Assembly: GCF_019704555.1 (NCBI RefSeq)
Contig: NZ_AP024745.1
Span: 1,422,001 to 1,486,000 of the forward strand
Source: Actinoplanes sp. L3-i22
Lineage (GTDB): Bacteria > Actinomycetota > Actinomycetes > Mycobacteriales > Micromonosporaceae
DNA length: 64,000 nucleotides
Direction of reading: 5' to 3'
Of the stretch, positions 26,091-34,719 are shown in pieces. The notes below the pieces were generated by a model. It saw nothing but the letters and a program-made list of their open reading frames with translations, ran no database searches and was not told the origin of the DNA. Every line of letters starts with the position of its first letter. Positions within the stretch are counted from its first letter, which is position 1. Made by a program: the position numbers and the translations under genes.

Positions 26091-27008
26091 ATGACTCGTC
26101 CTCGACTGCCGGAACTGCTGGCCGAAGCGCGCAGTGGTGTGCTGCTGTTCAGTGTCACGCCGCCGAAGCGGAGCACCGCCGAGGAGCGGGTCAAGGAGAT
26201 CGCCGAGGTCACGCTCGACCGGATCAGCGGGCTCGGCGTGGACGGGCTGGTTCTGTACGACATCGACGACGAGTCCGACCGGAATCCGGAGGAGCGGCCG
26301 TTCCCGTTCCTGGCCACGCTCGACCCGGCCCGGTACTACGAGACGCACCTGGGCGCCTGGAAGCAGCCGGTGATCATTTACCGCTGCGTCGGGAAGTATG
26401 CCGAGGACGACCTGCGGGACTGGATGACCCGCGCCGACCCGGACAACGTGCTGAGCGTCTTCGTCGGCGCCTCGTCCGGCGGCAAGGCGGTGCGCACCGG
26501 GATGCGCCGCGCCCAGGAACTGCGCGCCGAGGTCCGGCCCGAGTTGGCGCTCGGTGCGGTCGCGATCGGCGAGCGGCCGGACGAGTACCTGCGGATGCTG
26601 GCCAAACAGGAGCGTGGCGCGAGCTTCTTCGTGTCGCAGGTGGTCTACCACGTCAACGAGACCAAGAATTTGATCTCCGACTACTTCTACGAGTGCCGGG
26701 CTCGGGATGTGCAACCTCGGACATTGATCTTCACGTTGTCGCTCTGTGGGTCACTCAAGACGCTCGAATTCCTGCGGTGGCTCGGCGTGGATGTTCCGCG
26801 CTGGCTGGAGAACTCGCTGCGGCACACCGGGGATCCGCTCGCCGAGTCGTACAAGCACTGCCTCGACATCGCCCGTGACCTGCGGGACTTCTGCGAGCAC
26901 CTGGGCGTTCCGTACGGGTTCAACATCGAGAGCGTGTCCATCCGCAAGGCCGAGATCGAGGCCACCACCCAACTCGCCGCCGACGTCGCGGCGCTGCTCG
27001 GACGATAG
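26091..27008 (+). CDS. Methylenetetrahydrofolate reductase-like protein
   Basis: A 305-residue protein. LFSVTPPKRSTAEERVKEIAEV near the N-terminus and the later GFNIESVSIRKAEIEA segment fit the MTHFR/FAD-oxidoreductase barrel seen in actinobacterial MTHFR-like proteins, but I do not see the clear FAD-binding signatures of MetF. The reaction is therefore unproven. The 166-bp gap upstream (25925-26090) has no recognisable feature. The next gene starts 8 bp after the stop. Confidence 0.6.
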   Translation: MTRPRLPELLAEARSGVLLFSVTPPKRSTAEERVKEIAEVTLDRISGLGVDGLVLYDIDDESDRNPEERPFPFLATLDPARYYETHLGAWKQPVIIYRCVGKYAEDDLRDWMTRADPDNVLSVFVGASSGGKAVRTGMRRAQELRAEVRPELALGAVAIGERPDEYLRMLAKQERGASFFVSQVVYHVNETKNLISDYFYECRARDVQPRTLIFTLSLCGSLKTLEFLRWLGVDVPRWLENSLRHTGDPLAESYKHCLDIARDLRDFCEHLGVPYGFNIESVSIRKAEIEATTQLAADVAALLGR

Positions 27009-27016
27009 AATTCGCT

Positions 27017-27391
27017 GTGATCGACTTCAGTAACGGCTCCGTCTTCAAGCTCAATCCGTGCGACCCGGGCGAGTTGTATCCGCAGGTCGCACCGTTCCTC
27101 ATCCAGGGCGAGCAGATCGTCTTCGCGTTCCGCTCGGTCCGCGACTTCGTGGTCTTCACGAACAAGCGCCTGATCGCCGCGAACGTCCAGGGCATCACCG
27201 GCTCGAAGACCGACTTCACGTCGCTGCCGTTCAACAAGGTCCAGGCATTTTCGGTCGAGACCGCGGGCAGCCTGGATCGGGACACCGAACTGGACCTCTG
27301 GTACAGCGGCCTTGGCAAGATCCGGCTGGAGTTCAAGCGGAACGTGGACATTCGGCAGATCAGCCAGATGATCGCTACCTACGTGCTCTGA
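27017..27391 (+). CDS. PH domain-containing protein (bPH_1/DUF1696)
   Basis: A 124-residue single bacterial pleckstrin-homology-like domain. EQIVFAFRSVRDFVVFTNKRLIAANVQGITG is the typical strand pattern of the bPH_1 family. These small domains form ring oligomers with unknown ligands. It starts with GTG 27017, 8 bp after the MTHFR-like gene, and likely shares its transcript. A copy of the dispersed element begins 24 bp after the stop. Confidence 0.85.
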   Translation: MIDFSNGSVFKLNPCDPGELYPQVAPFLIQGEQIVFAFRSVRDFVVFTNKRLIAANVQGITGSKTDFTSLPFNKVQAFSVETAGSLDRDTELDLWYSGLGKIRLEFKRNVDIRQISQMIATYVL

Positions 27392-27414
27392 GGGTTTCCC
27401 GGTTTTTCGGGAAT

Positions 27415-27569
27415 CAAGATCAAATTCATTGTTTCCTAGGTTCGCTGGGGTACAGATCGTTGCTCCCGCGGGGACCCTTGCGGGCTTCGCAGGGCCGCGG
27501 GGCGCCCAGAACACAAGACCCGCAAGGGCGATGTCCGTGGGTGGGCGCGCTTACAAAGACCCTAAACCC
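27415..27569 (+). repeat. Dispersed structured intergenic element, copy B
   Basis: Second copy of the element described at 5757-5911. Here the main stem is perfect: CCCTTGCGGG pairs with CCCGCAAGGG across 34 bases containing GGCCGCGGGGCGCCC. Changes on both arms relative to copy A keep or improve pairing. It lies immediately downstream of the PH-domain gene and upstream of the twin DnaA boxes. Confidence 0.75.
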
Positions 27570-27589
27570 GTGAATGCCGGCCCATCCGG

Positions 27590-27615
27590 TTATCCACACC
27601 AGAGGGTTGTCCACA
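27590..27615 (+). promoter_or_regulatory. Twin DnaA boxes
   Basis: TTATCCACA (27590-27598) and TTGTCCACA (27607-27615) lie in the same orientation with 17-bp spacing. The second is the consensus actinobacterial DnaA box and the first the classical one. No dnaA, dnaN or AT-rich unwinding region is present, so this is not oriC; a DnaA-titrating or regulatory site is possible. Confidence 0.65.
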
Positions 27616-27771
27616 GGCCGTCTACATGATCAAGGCCGGCTTCGATAGCGTGATTTCGAGGGCGGGGGAACCCCCGGTGGGCGGGCCCCTGCCTGCGACA
27701 CGACGGGGCCCTGGCCTGCGAGGCGGCGAGCCCTGGGCGGCGCTGTTGGGCTGCGAGCCGCGGGTGCGGGG

Positions 27772-28125
27772 ATGCGCGGTGCGCGGGGTGTACAACGTGC
27801 GCGGGGCGCTGGGTGCGAGGTGCGGTGCCGACGTGCGCGTGTGGGCAGCACGCGTGAGGTGCCAGGGCGCGTGAGGTGCGCAGAGGCGCGAGGTGCGCGG
27901 GGCGCGTGAGGTGCGGGGCGCGTGAGGTGCTTGAGGTTCGAGGCCCGGCCTGCGCGGGGAGCACAGGACGCGTGAGGTGCGGCGCGTGCGATGTGCGCGG
28001 CATGTGAGGCGCTGAGGTGCGCGGGCGTGCGGGTGCGTGACGTGCTGAGGTGCGCGGGGCGTGCGGGGTGCGGGCGTGCGGGGTGCCGGGGTGCCGAGGT
28101 GCGGAAGGGCGGAAGGGCGGGGCCG
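27772..28125. repeat. Degenerate G-rich repeat region
   Basis: Irregular copies of a motif close to GCGCGTGAGGTGCG occur at least six times between 27851 and 27980 and continue in decayed form to about 28125. The strand is strongly G-rich over C. No frame looks coding. With copy B and the DnaA boxes, this accounts for most of the 767-bp gap 27392-28158. Confidence 0.7.
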
Positions 28126-28158
28126 GCCCGGCCGGAAGGTGGCCGGGCCGGGGAGTGG

Positions 28159-29088
28159 TCAGTGGCCGGCGCAGCAGGGGGTTGGGTCGCGGTGTTCGAA
28201 CGGGACCAGGAGGTCGCCGGCGGCCGGGGTGGTGACCAGGATGAGTTCGCCGGAGCGGAACTGGGGGCGGACGAAGTCGCCGGTGGCGACGATGGCCGTG
28301 GGGGCGGCTGGGCCGCTGCCGAGGATCTCGACCCGGGCGATGGAGCTGCGCTGCAGGATCTCGCTCACCGTGAGTGATCCGGTGAGGCGGGTGCTGCCCG
28401 GGAAGATGACCGCTCGGCCGGCCGGGCCGTTGGCCGCGGAGTCCGCTGCGGCCCGCAGCGACGGGTCGGTGTCGAACGACTCCGAGGTGAGCAGGCTGAT
28501 CGCTACGTGCGGGTACGGGTTCTGGACCAGGTGGGTGCAGGCGAGCACCGGGGCCGGGTTCAGCTCGTGGATCCAGTGGTCGGCCTCGGCCAGGGTGGCG
28601 TGACCCAGGCTGACGCCGACGATGCGCGCGACCGCCCCGGGGGCGTAGACGACGCCTCCGGAAGCGACCACCGTGCCCGAAGCCACGACGCCCCGAGCAG
28701 ACGATGCCGCGCTGGGCGAGGTGACGCCGGCGAGCGGGGAGACCGCCGCGACTGAGGCGACGCCGGCGACCGGGGAAGTCCCGGCGCGCGACGCGATGTC
28801 AGTGGCCGCGGCAATCCCGGTGAGCGAGGCGACTCCGGTAGCAGGAGCAGCCGCGCCCGGTGGCACCGCGCCGGGCGAGAGCGCGCTGGCCGGGGCCGCG
28901 CTGGCCGGGGCCGCGCTGGCCGAGGGCGCGCTGGCCGAGGGCGCGCTGGGTGGGAGCGCGCTGGCCGGTGCCGGGATGGCCGGGGCCGGGGTGGGTGAGG
29001 CTGGGATGGGTGAGGGCGTGCTGGGTGGGAGCGCGCGAGCGGGGGTGGTGCCGGCCGCCGAGGCGGCCGGCACGAGCCCGTGGGTCAT
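28159..29088 (-). CDS. Ala/Pro/Ser-rich protein with conserved C-terminal domain
   Basis: A 309-residue protein of unknown function. Residues 8-140 are low complexity, with repeats such as SAPSAS and APASA and later VAGVAS/TGIAS units, typical of a wall-spanning linker. The last 165 residues form an ordered domain (ARIVGVSLGHATLAEADHW onward) ending in CCAGH. No clear signal peptide is seen. The ATG overlaps the stop of the PHP gene by four bases (ATGA), so the two are co-translated and probably act together. Confidence 0.65.
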   Translation of the reverse strand: MTHGLVPAASAAGTTPARALPPSTPSPIPASPTPAPAIPAPASALPPSAPSASAPSASAAPASAAPASALSPGAVPPGAAAPATGVASLTGIAAATDIASRAGTSPVAGVASVAAVSPLAGVTSPSAASSARGVVASGTVVASGGVVYAPGAVARIVGVSLGHATLAEADHWIHELNPAPVLACTHLVQNPYPHVAISLLTSESFDTDPSLRAAADSAANGPAGRAVIFPGSTRLTGSLTVSEILQRSSIARVEILGSGPAAPTAIVATGDFVRPQFRSGELILVTTPAAGDLLVPFEHRDPTPCCAGH

Positions 29089-30797
29089 CGGGGGAGGACC
29101 CAGATGGGGTTGGTGTAGAACCACAGGTCGCCCCACGGGTCGGCGTCGCCGATCACGTCGAGCTTCGGGCCGGTCGGGTCGACCGCGGCGCCGAGCAGGC
29201 CCGGCTGGGTGCGGTTGCCGTCGGTGCCGCGGACGCGGACGTAGAACGGCTTGTCGAGGCGGCCCAGGTCGAAGCTGAGCGAGACCGACCCGCTGGTCTG
29301 GGTGATCTCGAAGGACTTGACCACCCGGGTGTCCGGCGCGACGAAGTTGTCCTTGTTCGTGACCGGGCCGGTCACCGTGCCGACGATCACGTCGACGCGC
29401 TTGAGCTTGGGGATGAACGTCGCCCAGTTCGGCAGGTCCTGCAGGTCGATGTCGAGGGTCAGCTCGGTCGAGGTGCCCCGCTTGACCTGCAGCACGCCGC
29501 CGAGCGGGGTGCCGGTGTACGAACGCCGGTCGCCGGTCTGGCGCACCCGCGCGTCCAGTCCCTTGATCAGCCGGCCGTGGTCGACCCAGACGCGGCCGGC
29601 GCGCAGACCGTCCATGACCGACTTGTACGCGAACGACGACGCGCCCACGTTGGTCCGGCCGTAGAAGCCAGGCCAGAAGTCTCCGGCCGTGGTCAGCGGC
29701 TTGCCGCTGTACTCCGGGTCGTTGTACCTGCCGTTGGTGTTGAAGTCGCTGTTCGCCCCGTTCACCGACTGGTCGAGGTAGACCACGTGGGAGTCCGAGT
29801 TGACGGTGATCCACCAGGTCTTGCCCTCGGCGAGCAGGCTGTCCCAGAGGCCGCCGACGGTCGACGTCATCCAGTCGAAGCCACCCCAGGTGCGGTAGCT
29901 CTCCAGCGGGTAGCCCGGGAACGACGCGGCCGACGGGTTGTTGTCGTAGTAGCCACGGGCGCCGCCCCGGCCGTTCGGGGCGGGGATGCCGGCGGCCTGG
30001 TGGCCGGGCGCGCCCTCGAAGCCGATCGCGACGCTCGGGTCGGCGTCGCGCCAGTTGCGGATCTCGTGCGGGGAGTCGACGCCGCGCCGGGCCGGGTGGT
30101 TCGCCAGGAACAGCGCGCCGTCGACCTTGCGGTGCTTGACCTGCTCGCCGAGGAACTTGATGCCCTGGATGGCGAGGGCTTCGTTCTGCTCGGTGGTGTT
30201 GGTGGCCGGCTGCAGCGAGCCGTCGTAGGTGTTCTCGAACTGCTTGAGAACGTCGACCTCGTTCTTGCCCGGGTGAACGAAAACGGTCGCGTGCTCGGCG
30301 CCCGGAATGTTCCACTCGAGGCCCTGGAAGGTCAGCAGCCCCTTGAGCGCGGCACGCGTCTTCAGGATGTCCGGGTTGACCTTGTCCACGCCGATCTTGG
30401 CGTGCGCGACGCTGCCGTGGTCGGTGATGACCAGCCAGTCGAGGCCGTACGCGTGACCGTGCTTGGCCTGGTCGAGCACCCGGTACTGGGCGTCCGAGCT
30501 GTACTGGGTGTGGATGTGGTGGTCGCCGGCGAGCCACTTGAAGCCGCCCTTGGCGTCACCGCCACCGTGCTGGTCGTGGGTGTGCGGGAGGCCGGCGGCC
30601 GCCGCGGCGCCCGGCCGGGCGAAGACCGACGCGGCCGCCGCGCCCGCGCCGAGCAGGCCGGCACCGCGCAGGAAGGTGCGCCGGGAGTTGTCGGACGGCG
30701 AGAGCTCGCTGTCCGGGATGCTCAGGTCGAGGGCTTCGGGAACGTCGGTCCCGGCAGCCGCTTCGGAGGAGTGATCGTGATCGTGGCCATGACCCAT
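29085..30797 (-). CDS. Tat-exported PHP domain metallohydrolase
   Basis: A 570-residue protein. The N-terminus is His-rich (HGHDHDH, residues 3-9), followed by a twin-arginine signal SRRTFLRGAG (Arg39-Arg40) and hydrophobic stretch, so it is exported folded, probably with metal loaded. The PHP domain begins at GDHHIHTQYSSDA (Asp92, His93, His94, His96) with ITDHGS at 125-130 and a late NSDSH motif. A C-terminal beta-rich domain follows. PHP proteins are phosphoesterases; the substrate is unknown. GTG at 30806 is an alternative start three codons upstream. Confidence 0.85.
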   Translation of the reverse strand: MGHGHDHDHSSEAAAGTDVPEALDLSIPDSELSPSDNSRRTFLRGAGLLGAGAAAASVFARPGAAAAAGLPHTHDQHGGGDAKGGFKWLAGDHHIHTQYSSDAQYRVLDQAKHGHAYGLDWLVITDHGSVAHAKIGVDKVNPDILKTRAALKGLLTFQGLEWNIPGAEHATVFVHPGKNEVDVLKQFENTYDGSLQPATNTTEQNEALAIQGIKFLGEQVKHRKVDGALFLANHPARRGVDSPHEIRNWRDADPSVAIGFEGAPGHQAAGIPAPNGRGGARGYYDNNPSAASFPGYPLESYRTWGGFDWMTSTVGGLWDSLLAEGKTWWITVNSDSHVVYLDQSVNGANSDFNTNGRYNDPEYSGKPLTTAGDFWPGFYGRTNVGASSFAYKSVMDGLRAGRVWVDHGRLIKGLDARVRQTGDRRSYTGTPLGGVLQVKRGTSTELTLDIDLQDLPNWATFIPKLKRVDVIVGTVTGPVTNKDNFVAPDTRVVKSFEITQTSGSVSLSFDLGRLDKPFYVRVRGTDGNRTQPGLLGAAVDPTGPKLDVIGDADPWGDLWFYTNPIWVLPR

Positions 30798-30865
30798 GAG
30801 CGTCACGATCTCGGGGGCAAGCCAACGTCCACTGTCGATCCGATGACCGCGCGACGAACACGCGG

Positions 30866-31657
30866 TCAACCGATGATCGGCCGGAACAACCCGAGAACGA
30901 TCGTAAAAATCAGGATCGACACCGATAGCAGAGCGGAAATACCCAGCAGGGCGAGATCGGCCCGGGCGAACCGCTGGACCCGCGCGTGGGTGCGCGGCAG
31001 GTCCGAGTCGAAGCCGCGCGCGTCCATCGCCACGGCCAGCCGCACGCCCCGCCGCAGTGCGCCGACCAGCAGGGCGAACGCGGTCGAGGCGAACACCATC
31101 GGGTTGCGGCCGGTGTCGATGCCGCGGGCCCGCCGGGCCAGCGTGATCATGCGCCACTCCGCGCCGAGCAGCGGCAGCAGCCGGAAGGCGGCGAGCGCGC
31201 CGACCGCGAACCGTTCCGGCGCGCGGGCGTTCTGCACCAGCGCGTCGGCCAGGTCGGTCGGGTCGGTGGTGGCGAACACCACGATGCCGGGCAGCGCGAC
31301 CGCGAAGATCCGCAGGATCAGCCCGGCGGCCGAGGACAGCACGCCGGTGGTGACGTCCAGCGGCCCGACCGCGAACAGCAGGTCGCCACCGCGGTCGGCG
31401 GCGAACAGCAGCATGCTCACCAGCACCCCGAACGCCGCGATCAGAAGCGGCCACGCGCGCCGCACGAGCACCGCCGGGCGGATCCCGAAGAACGGCAGCG
31501 CGACCAGTTCGACGGCGAGCGCGACCGCCGGCGTGACCGGGTCCAGCGTCACCACCAGCGGCATCGTGAAGAGCAGCGCGGCGCCCAGCTTGGCGACCGG
31601 ATTGCGCCGCGCCAACGGCGCGCCGGTCCCCGCGACCGGCTCGACGACGAGACTCAC
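30866..31657 (-). CDS. ykoC: ECF transporter T component (YkoC type)
   Basis: A 263-residue membrane protein with about five to six helices. The two short A-R-G motifs of EcfT proteins, here ARRARGID and AMDARGF, couple it to the ATPase. GTG at 31655-31657 overlaps the stop of the ATPase gene by four bases. It is the energising membrane unit of a vitamin importer whose substrate-binding subunit is the YkoE-like gene at the head of the operon. Confidence 0.9.
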   Translation of the reverse strand: MSLVVEPVAGTGAPLARRNPVAKLGAALLFTMPLVVTLDPVTPAVALAVELVALPFFGIRPAVLVRRAWPLLIAAFGVLVSMLLFAADRGGDLLFAVGPLDVTTGVLSSAAGLILRIFAVALPGIVVFATTDPTDLADALVQNARAPERFAVGALAAFRLLPLLGAEWRMITLARRARGIDTGRNPMVFASTAFALLVGALRRGVRLAVAMDARGFDSDLPRTHARVQRFARADLALLGISALLSVSILIFTIVLGLFRPIIG

Positions 31658-33105
31658 GGGCGCGATCCGCGGAGCGGTCCGTCGAGAGGCCGCGGTTCGG
31701 CGGCGGGTCCGCCGATGGTCAAGGTCCGATTGGCGAGGGTACGGACGAAGTCCTCGTCGTGCGTGACCGCGACGATCCCGTGCCCGTCGTCCCGCAGCTC
31801 CGCCATCAGGTCGACCAGCTCCCGCCAGGTCCGCCGGTCCTGTCCGAACGTCGGCTCGTCCAGCACCAGCAGCCGCGGGGCGGTGGCCAGCGCGGTGGCC
31901 ACGCTCAGCCGGCGCGCCTCCCCGCCGGAGAGGGTGTACGGATTGGCCGCCGCCAGCCGCTCCAGCCGCAGTCGTTGCAGCAGCTCGTCCACGGTCCGCC
32001 GGATCTCCGCCGGGGACTTCCGGAGCCGGCGCGGGCCGAGCGCCAGCTCGTCGGCGACCCGCCCGGTGACGAACTGGTGTTCCGGGTTCTGGAAGACCGA
32101 CCCGATCCGCCCGGTCAGCGTGGTGGCCCGCCACCGGTGCGGCGGCCGCCGGTCGCCGAACCCGGTGACCCGCCCGGCGCTCGGCGCGAGCAGCCCGCCG
32201 AGCAGCAGCGCGAGCGTGGACTTGCCGGCGCCGTTGGGGCCGGTCACCGCCAGGACCTCGCCGGCCCGGACGGCAAGGGTGGTGGCGGGTAGCCGCTCGT
32301 GGACGGCCGCGTGCTCCGTCCGTACCAAATCGGCAGTGGAATTGAGCTGGACCGAGGCGACGCGGGACGCCGCGGGGAAACCCGGCACCCAGACGCCCTC
32401 CGCGGCGAGCTCGTCGCCGTAGGCGGCGAAGATCGACTCGGGCGTGCCGTCGGCCCGCACGCCGCCGCCCGGATCGAGCACCACCACCCGGTCCACCAGC
32501 GGCACCGCCTCGGCGACGCGGTGCTCGACGATGATCAGCGTGGTCTCCGGGCCGACCGCCGCGGCGATCGCGTCGCGGATCAGCGCGGCGCCGGGCGGGT
32601 CCAGGTTGGCGGTCGGCTCGTCGAGCAGCAGCAGGCCCGGGCGCAGCGCGAGCACGCCGGCGAGCGCCAGGCGCTGCGCCTCGCCGCCGGAGAGCGCGGC
32701 GGTCGGGCGGTCGAGGGGATAGGGGAAGCCGACGCTCCGCAGCGCCTCGTCGACCCGGGGCCAGATCTCGGCCCGGGGCACGCCGCGGTTCTCCAGGCCG
32801 AACGCCACGTCGTCGCCGGCGCGGGCCATCACCAGCTGGGTCTGCGGATCCTGGAACAGGACGCCGACCCGGTCGCGGGCCTTGCGCGGTTCGAGCCCGT
32901 CGATCTCGATGGCGCCCGCGGCCTCGCCGGAGTCCTCCGGCAGCAGCCCGGCCAGCGCGGCGAGGAGGGTGCTCTTGCCTGCCCCCGAGGGGCCGAGCAG
33001 GAGCACCCGTTCACCGTGCCGGATCCGCAGGTCCAGGCCGCGAACCGCCCAGGCGCGACGGCCCGCGTGCCGCCACCCGAACCCGTGCAGCTCAACCTCG
33101 GACAT
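31654..33105 (-). CDS. ykoD: ECF transporter fused double ATPase (YkoD type)
   Basis: A 483-residue protein with two complete ABC ATPase halves: Walker A GPSGAGKST and GPNGAGKST, signature LSGGEAQRL and LSGGEARRL, and Walker B LLLLDEPTANLDP and LLVLDEPTFGQDR. The fusion of EcfA1 and EcfA2 in one chain is as in YkoD of Bacillus. It lies between the S and T component genes in one operon controlled by a TPP riboswitch. Confidence 0.93.
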   Translation of the reverse strand: MSEVELHGFGWRHAGRRAWAVRGLDLRIRHGERVLLLGPSGAGKSTLLAALAGLLPEDSGEAAGAIEIDGLEPRKARDRVGVLFQDPQTQLVMARAGDDVAFGLENRGVPRAEIWPRVDEALRSVGFPYPLDRPTAALSGGEAQRLALAGVLALRPGLLLLDEPTANLDPPGAALIRDAIAAAVGPETTLIIVEHRVAEAVPLVDRVVVLDPGGGVRADGTPESIFAAYGDELAAEGVWVPGFPAASRVASVQLNSTADLVRTEHAAVHERLPATTLAVRAGEVLAVTGPNGAGKSTLALLLGGLLAPSAGRVTGFGDRRPPHRWRATTLTGRIGSVFQNPEHQFVTGRVADELALGPRRLRKSPAEIRRTVDELLQRLRLERLAAANPYTLSGGEARRLSVATALATAPRLLVLDEPTFGQDRRTWRELVDLMAELRDDGHGIVAVTHDEDFVRTLANRTLTIGGPAAEPRPLDGPLRGSRP

Positions 33106-33108
33106 CGG

Positions 33109-33690
33109 TTAGATGAGCGCCCGTTCCCGGCCGGCCGGGAACCGGTCCAGGACGCCGGTCGGGGCCAGGGCCCGGACCAGCAGCCAGGCGCCGGCGCCGG
33201 CGATCACCGTGGCGCTGGCGACGGTGATCAGGGCGTACGGCACCCGGTAGTTCCAGAGCTCGTAGCTGTAGGTCCAGACGAACCAGTCGAAGACCGCGGC
33301 GACCAGCCCGGCCAGCGCGCCGGACAGCAGGCCCACCGGCAGCGTGAAGACCCGGTAGCGGAACAGCGCGAACGCCAGCTCCGCGCCGAGCCCCTGCGCG
33401 GCGCCCTGGAAGATCACCGTGGCGCCCCACTTGTTGCCGAGCAGCGCCGAGATCAGCGCGGCGACGGTCTCGGTGAAGAACGCGGCGCCCGGCTTGCGGA
33501 TGATCAGGCCGCTGAGCACGGCCGGTAGGAACCACATGCCGTAGAGGACGGCCTGGGCCGGCGGGAAGAACAGGAAAGCGTTCTCGGTGGCGGCCCAGAC
33601 GGCGTCCCAGGCCCAGAAGATGACGCCGAACGCGACGGCGATGACCGAGGCGATGACGATGTCTATCGTTCGCCAGCTGTTGTTGTTCAT
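33109..33690 (-). CDS. ykoE: ECF transporter S component, YkoE family
   Basis: A 193-residue membrane protein with six predicted helices and the YkoE pattern (WRTIDIVIASVIAVAFGVIF at the start, NKWGATVIFQGAAQGLGAEL in the middle). YkoE binds thiamine or its hydroxymethylpyrimidine precursor. ATG at 33688-33690 is supported by alignment of the N-terminus with the family. A TPP riboswitch 50 bp upstream supports a thiamine-related substrate. Confidence 0.92.
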   Translation of the reverse strand: MNNNSWRTIDIVIASVIAVAFGVIFWAWDAVWAATENAFLFFPPAQAVLYGMWFLPAVLSGLIIRKPGAAFFTETVAALISALLGNKWGATVIFQGAAQGLGAELAFALFRYRVFTLPVGLLSGALAGLVAAVFDWFVWTYSYELWNYRVPYALITVASATVIAGAGAWLLVRALAPTGVLDRFPAGRERALI

Positions 33691-33737
33691 GGACGTGTGC
33701 CTCCCAGCGGGTACCGGGAGGAGACGCAATGGAGAAA

Positions 33738-33830
33738 AGACCGAACTTCCTGCGCTGGCATTACCCAGATCAGGTACGAGGGTCTGCGGCCTTCACCGCA
33801 CTCTCAGCGCTGCGCGCTCCCCTGTCGGAA
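33738..33830 (-). promoter_or_regulatory. TPP riboswitch (thi box)
   Basis: Read on the minus strand it contains the conserved thi-box elements in order: GGGGAGC, GCTGAGAGTG, GACCC, ACCTGATCTGGGTAATGCC and AGCGCAGGAAG. It precedes the YkoE-like gene, so binding of thiamine diphosphate should shut down the importer. Confidence 0.96.
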
Positions 33831-33896
33831 AACATGTGATGTGCTTCGATGACGCTAACACCTGGTGGATGCCGGGGCACAGGGAGGAATGATCGT

Positions 33897-34712
33897 ATGG
33901 AGGTCAAGGCTCGGGGTCTGACGTTCGAGGTGGCCGAAGGGGGCCCCGCGGACGGGCAGCCGGTGCTCCTGTTGCACGGCTTTCCGCAGGACCACCGCGA
34001 GTTCGACCTCCTGCTGCCCCGCCTGCACGCGGCCGGGCTGCGGACGTACGCGATGGACCAGCGCGGCTACTCCCCGGGCGCCCGCCCGTCCGGCGCCGGG
34101 CAGTACCGGATCGGCGAGCCGGTCGCCGACGTGCTCGCCGTCCTGGACGCGCTCGGCATCGAGTCGGCGCACCTGGTCGGCCACGACTGGGGCGCCCAGG
34201 TCGCCTGGCTGGTCGCCGGCCGGCACCCGGAGCGGGTGCGCACGCTGACCGCGATCTCCGTCCCGCACCCGCGGGCGATGGCGCTGGCCCTGCGGGTCCG
34301 GCCGTCGCAGCGCGCCCGCCTCGCGTACTTCCAGGTGTTCCGCTCCGCGATCGCGGAGAAGCTGCTGATGGGCGGCGGTGCGCTGGGGATGCGCCGGATG
34401 CTCGGGGCGATCGGGCCGCGCGCCGACCGGTACGTGAAGGCGATGCGCGAGCCGGGCCGGATGCATGCCGCGCTGCACTGGTACCGGGCGTTCCGTGCCG
34501 ACGACGTGGCGGACCTGGGCGAGATCACCGTGCCGACGACGTACGTCTGGAGCGACCGGGACGGCGTGGTCGGGCTGACCGCCGCGCTGCGCACCGCAGA
34601 CTGGGTGCCGGCCGACTATCAGCTGGTCGCGCTGCGTGGGGTGAGCCACTGGGTGCCCGAGCAGGCGCCGCGCGAGCTGGGCGACGCGGTCCTGGCACGG
34701 ATCGGCGTTTGA
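33897..34712 (+). CDS. Alpha/beta hydrolase, epoxide hydrolase/dehalogenase type
   Basis: A 271-residue hydrolase with complete catalytic set: oxyanion motif LLHGFPQDH, nucleophile Asp in LVGHDWGAQVA, acid in WSDRDGVV and base His in RGVSHWVPEQAP. The Asp nucleophile points to epoxide hydrolase or haloalkane dehalogenase-type chemistry rather than esterase. ATG 33897 follows AGGGAGG. It is divergent from the thiamine importer and shares the riboswitch-side intergenic region. Confidence 0.88.
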   Translation: MEVKARGLTFEVAEGGPADGQPVLLLHGFPQDHREFDLLLPRLHAAGLRTYAMDQRGYSPGARPSGAGQYRIGEPVADVLAVLDALGIESAHLVGHDWGAQVAWLVAGRHPERVRTLTAISVPHPRAMALALRVRPSQRARLAYFQVFRSAIAEKLLMGGGALGMRRMLGAIGPRADRYVKAMREPGRMHAALHWYRAFRADDVADLGEITVPTTYVWSDRDGVVGLTAALRTADWVPADYQLVALRGVSHWVPEQAPRELGDAVLARIGV

Positions 34713-34719
34713 CCATGGG

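Noticed and set aside
27590..27615. Chromosomal origin of replication
   Set aside because: Only two DnaA boxes, no AT-rich unwinding element, and no dnaA or dnaN nearby.
28860..31766. Long plus-strand open frame of about 968 codons opposite the PHP operon and EcfT
   Set aside because: It has no recognisable domain and runs against three genes with clear motifs.
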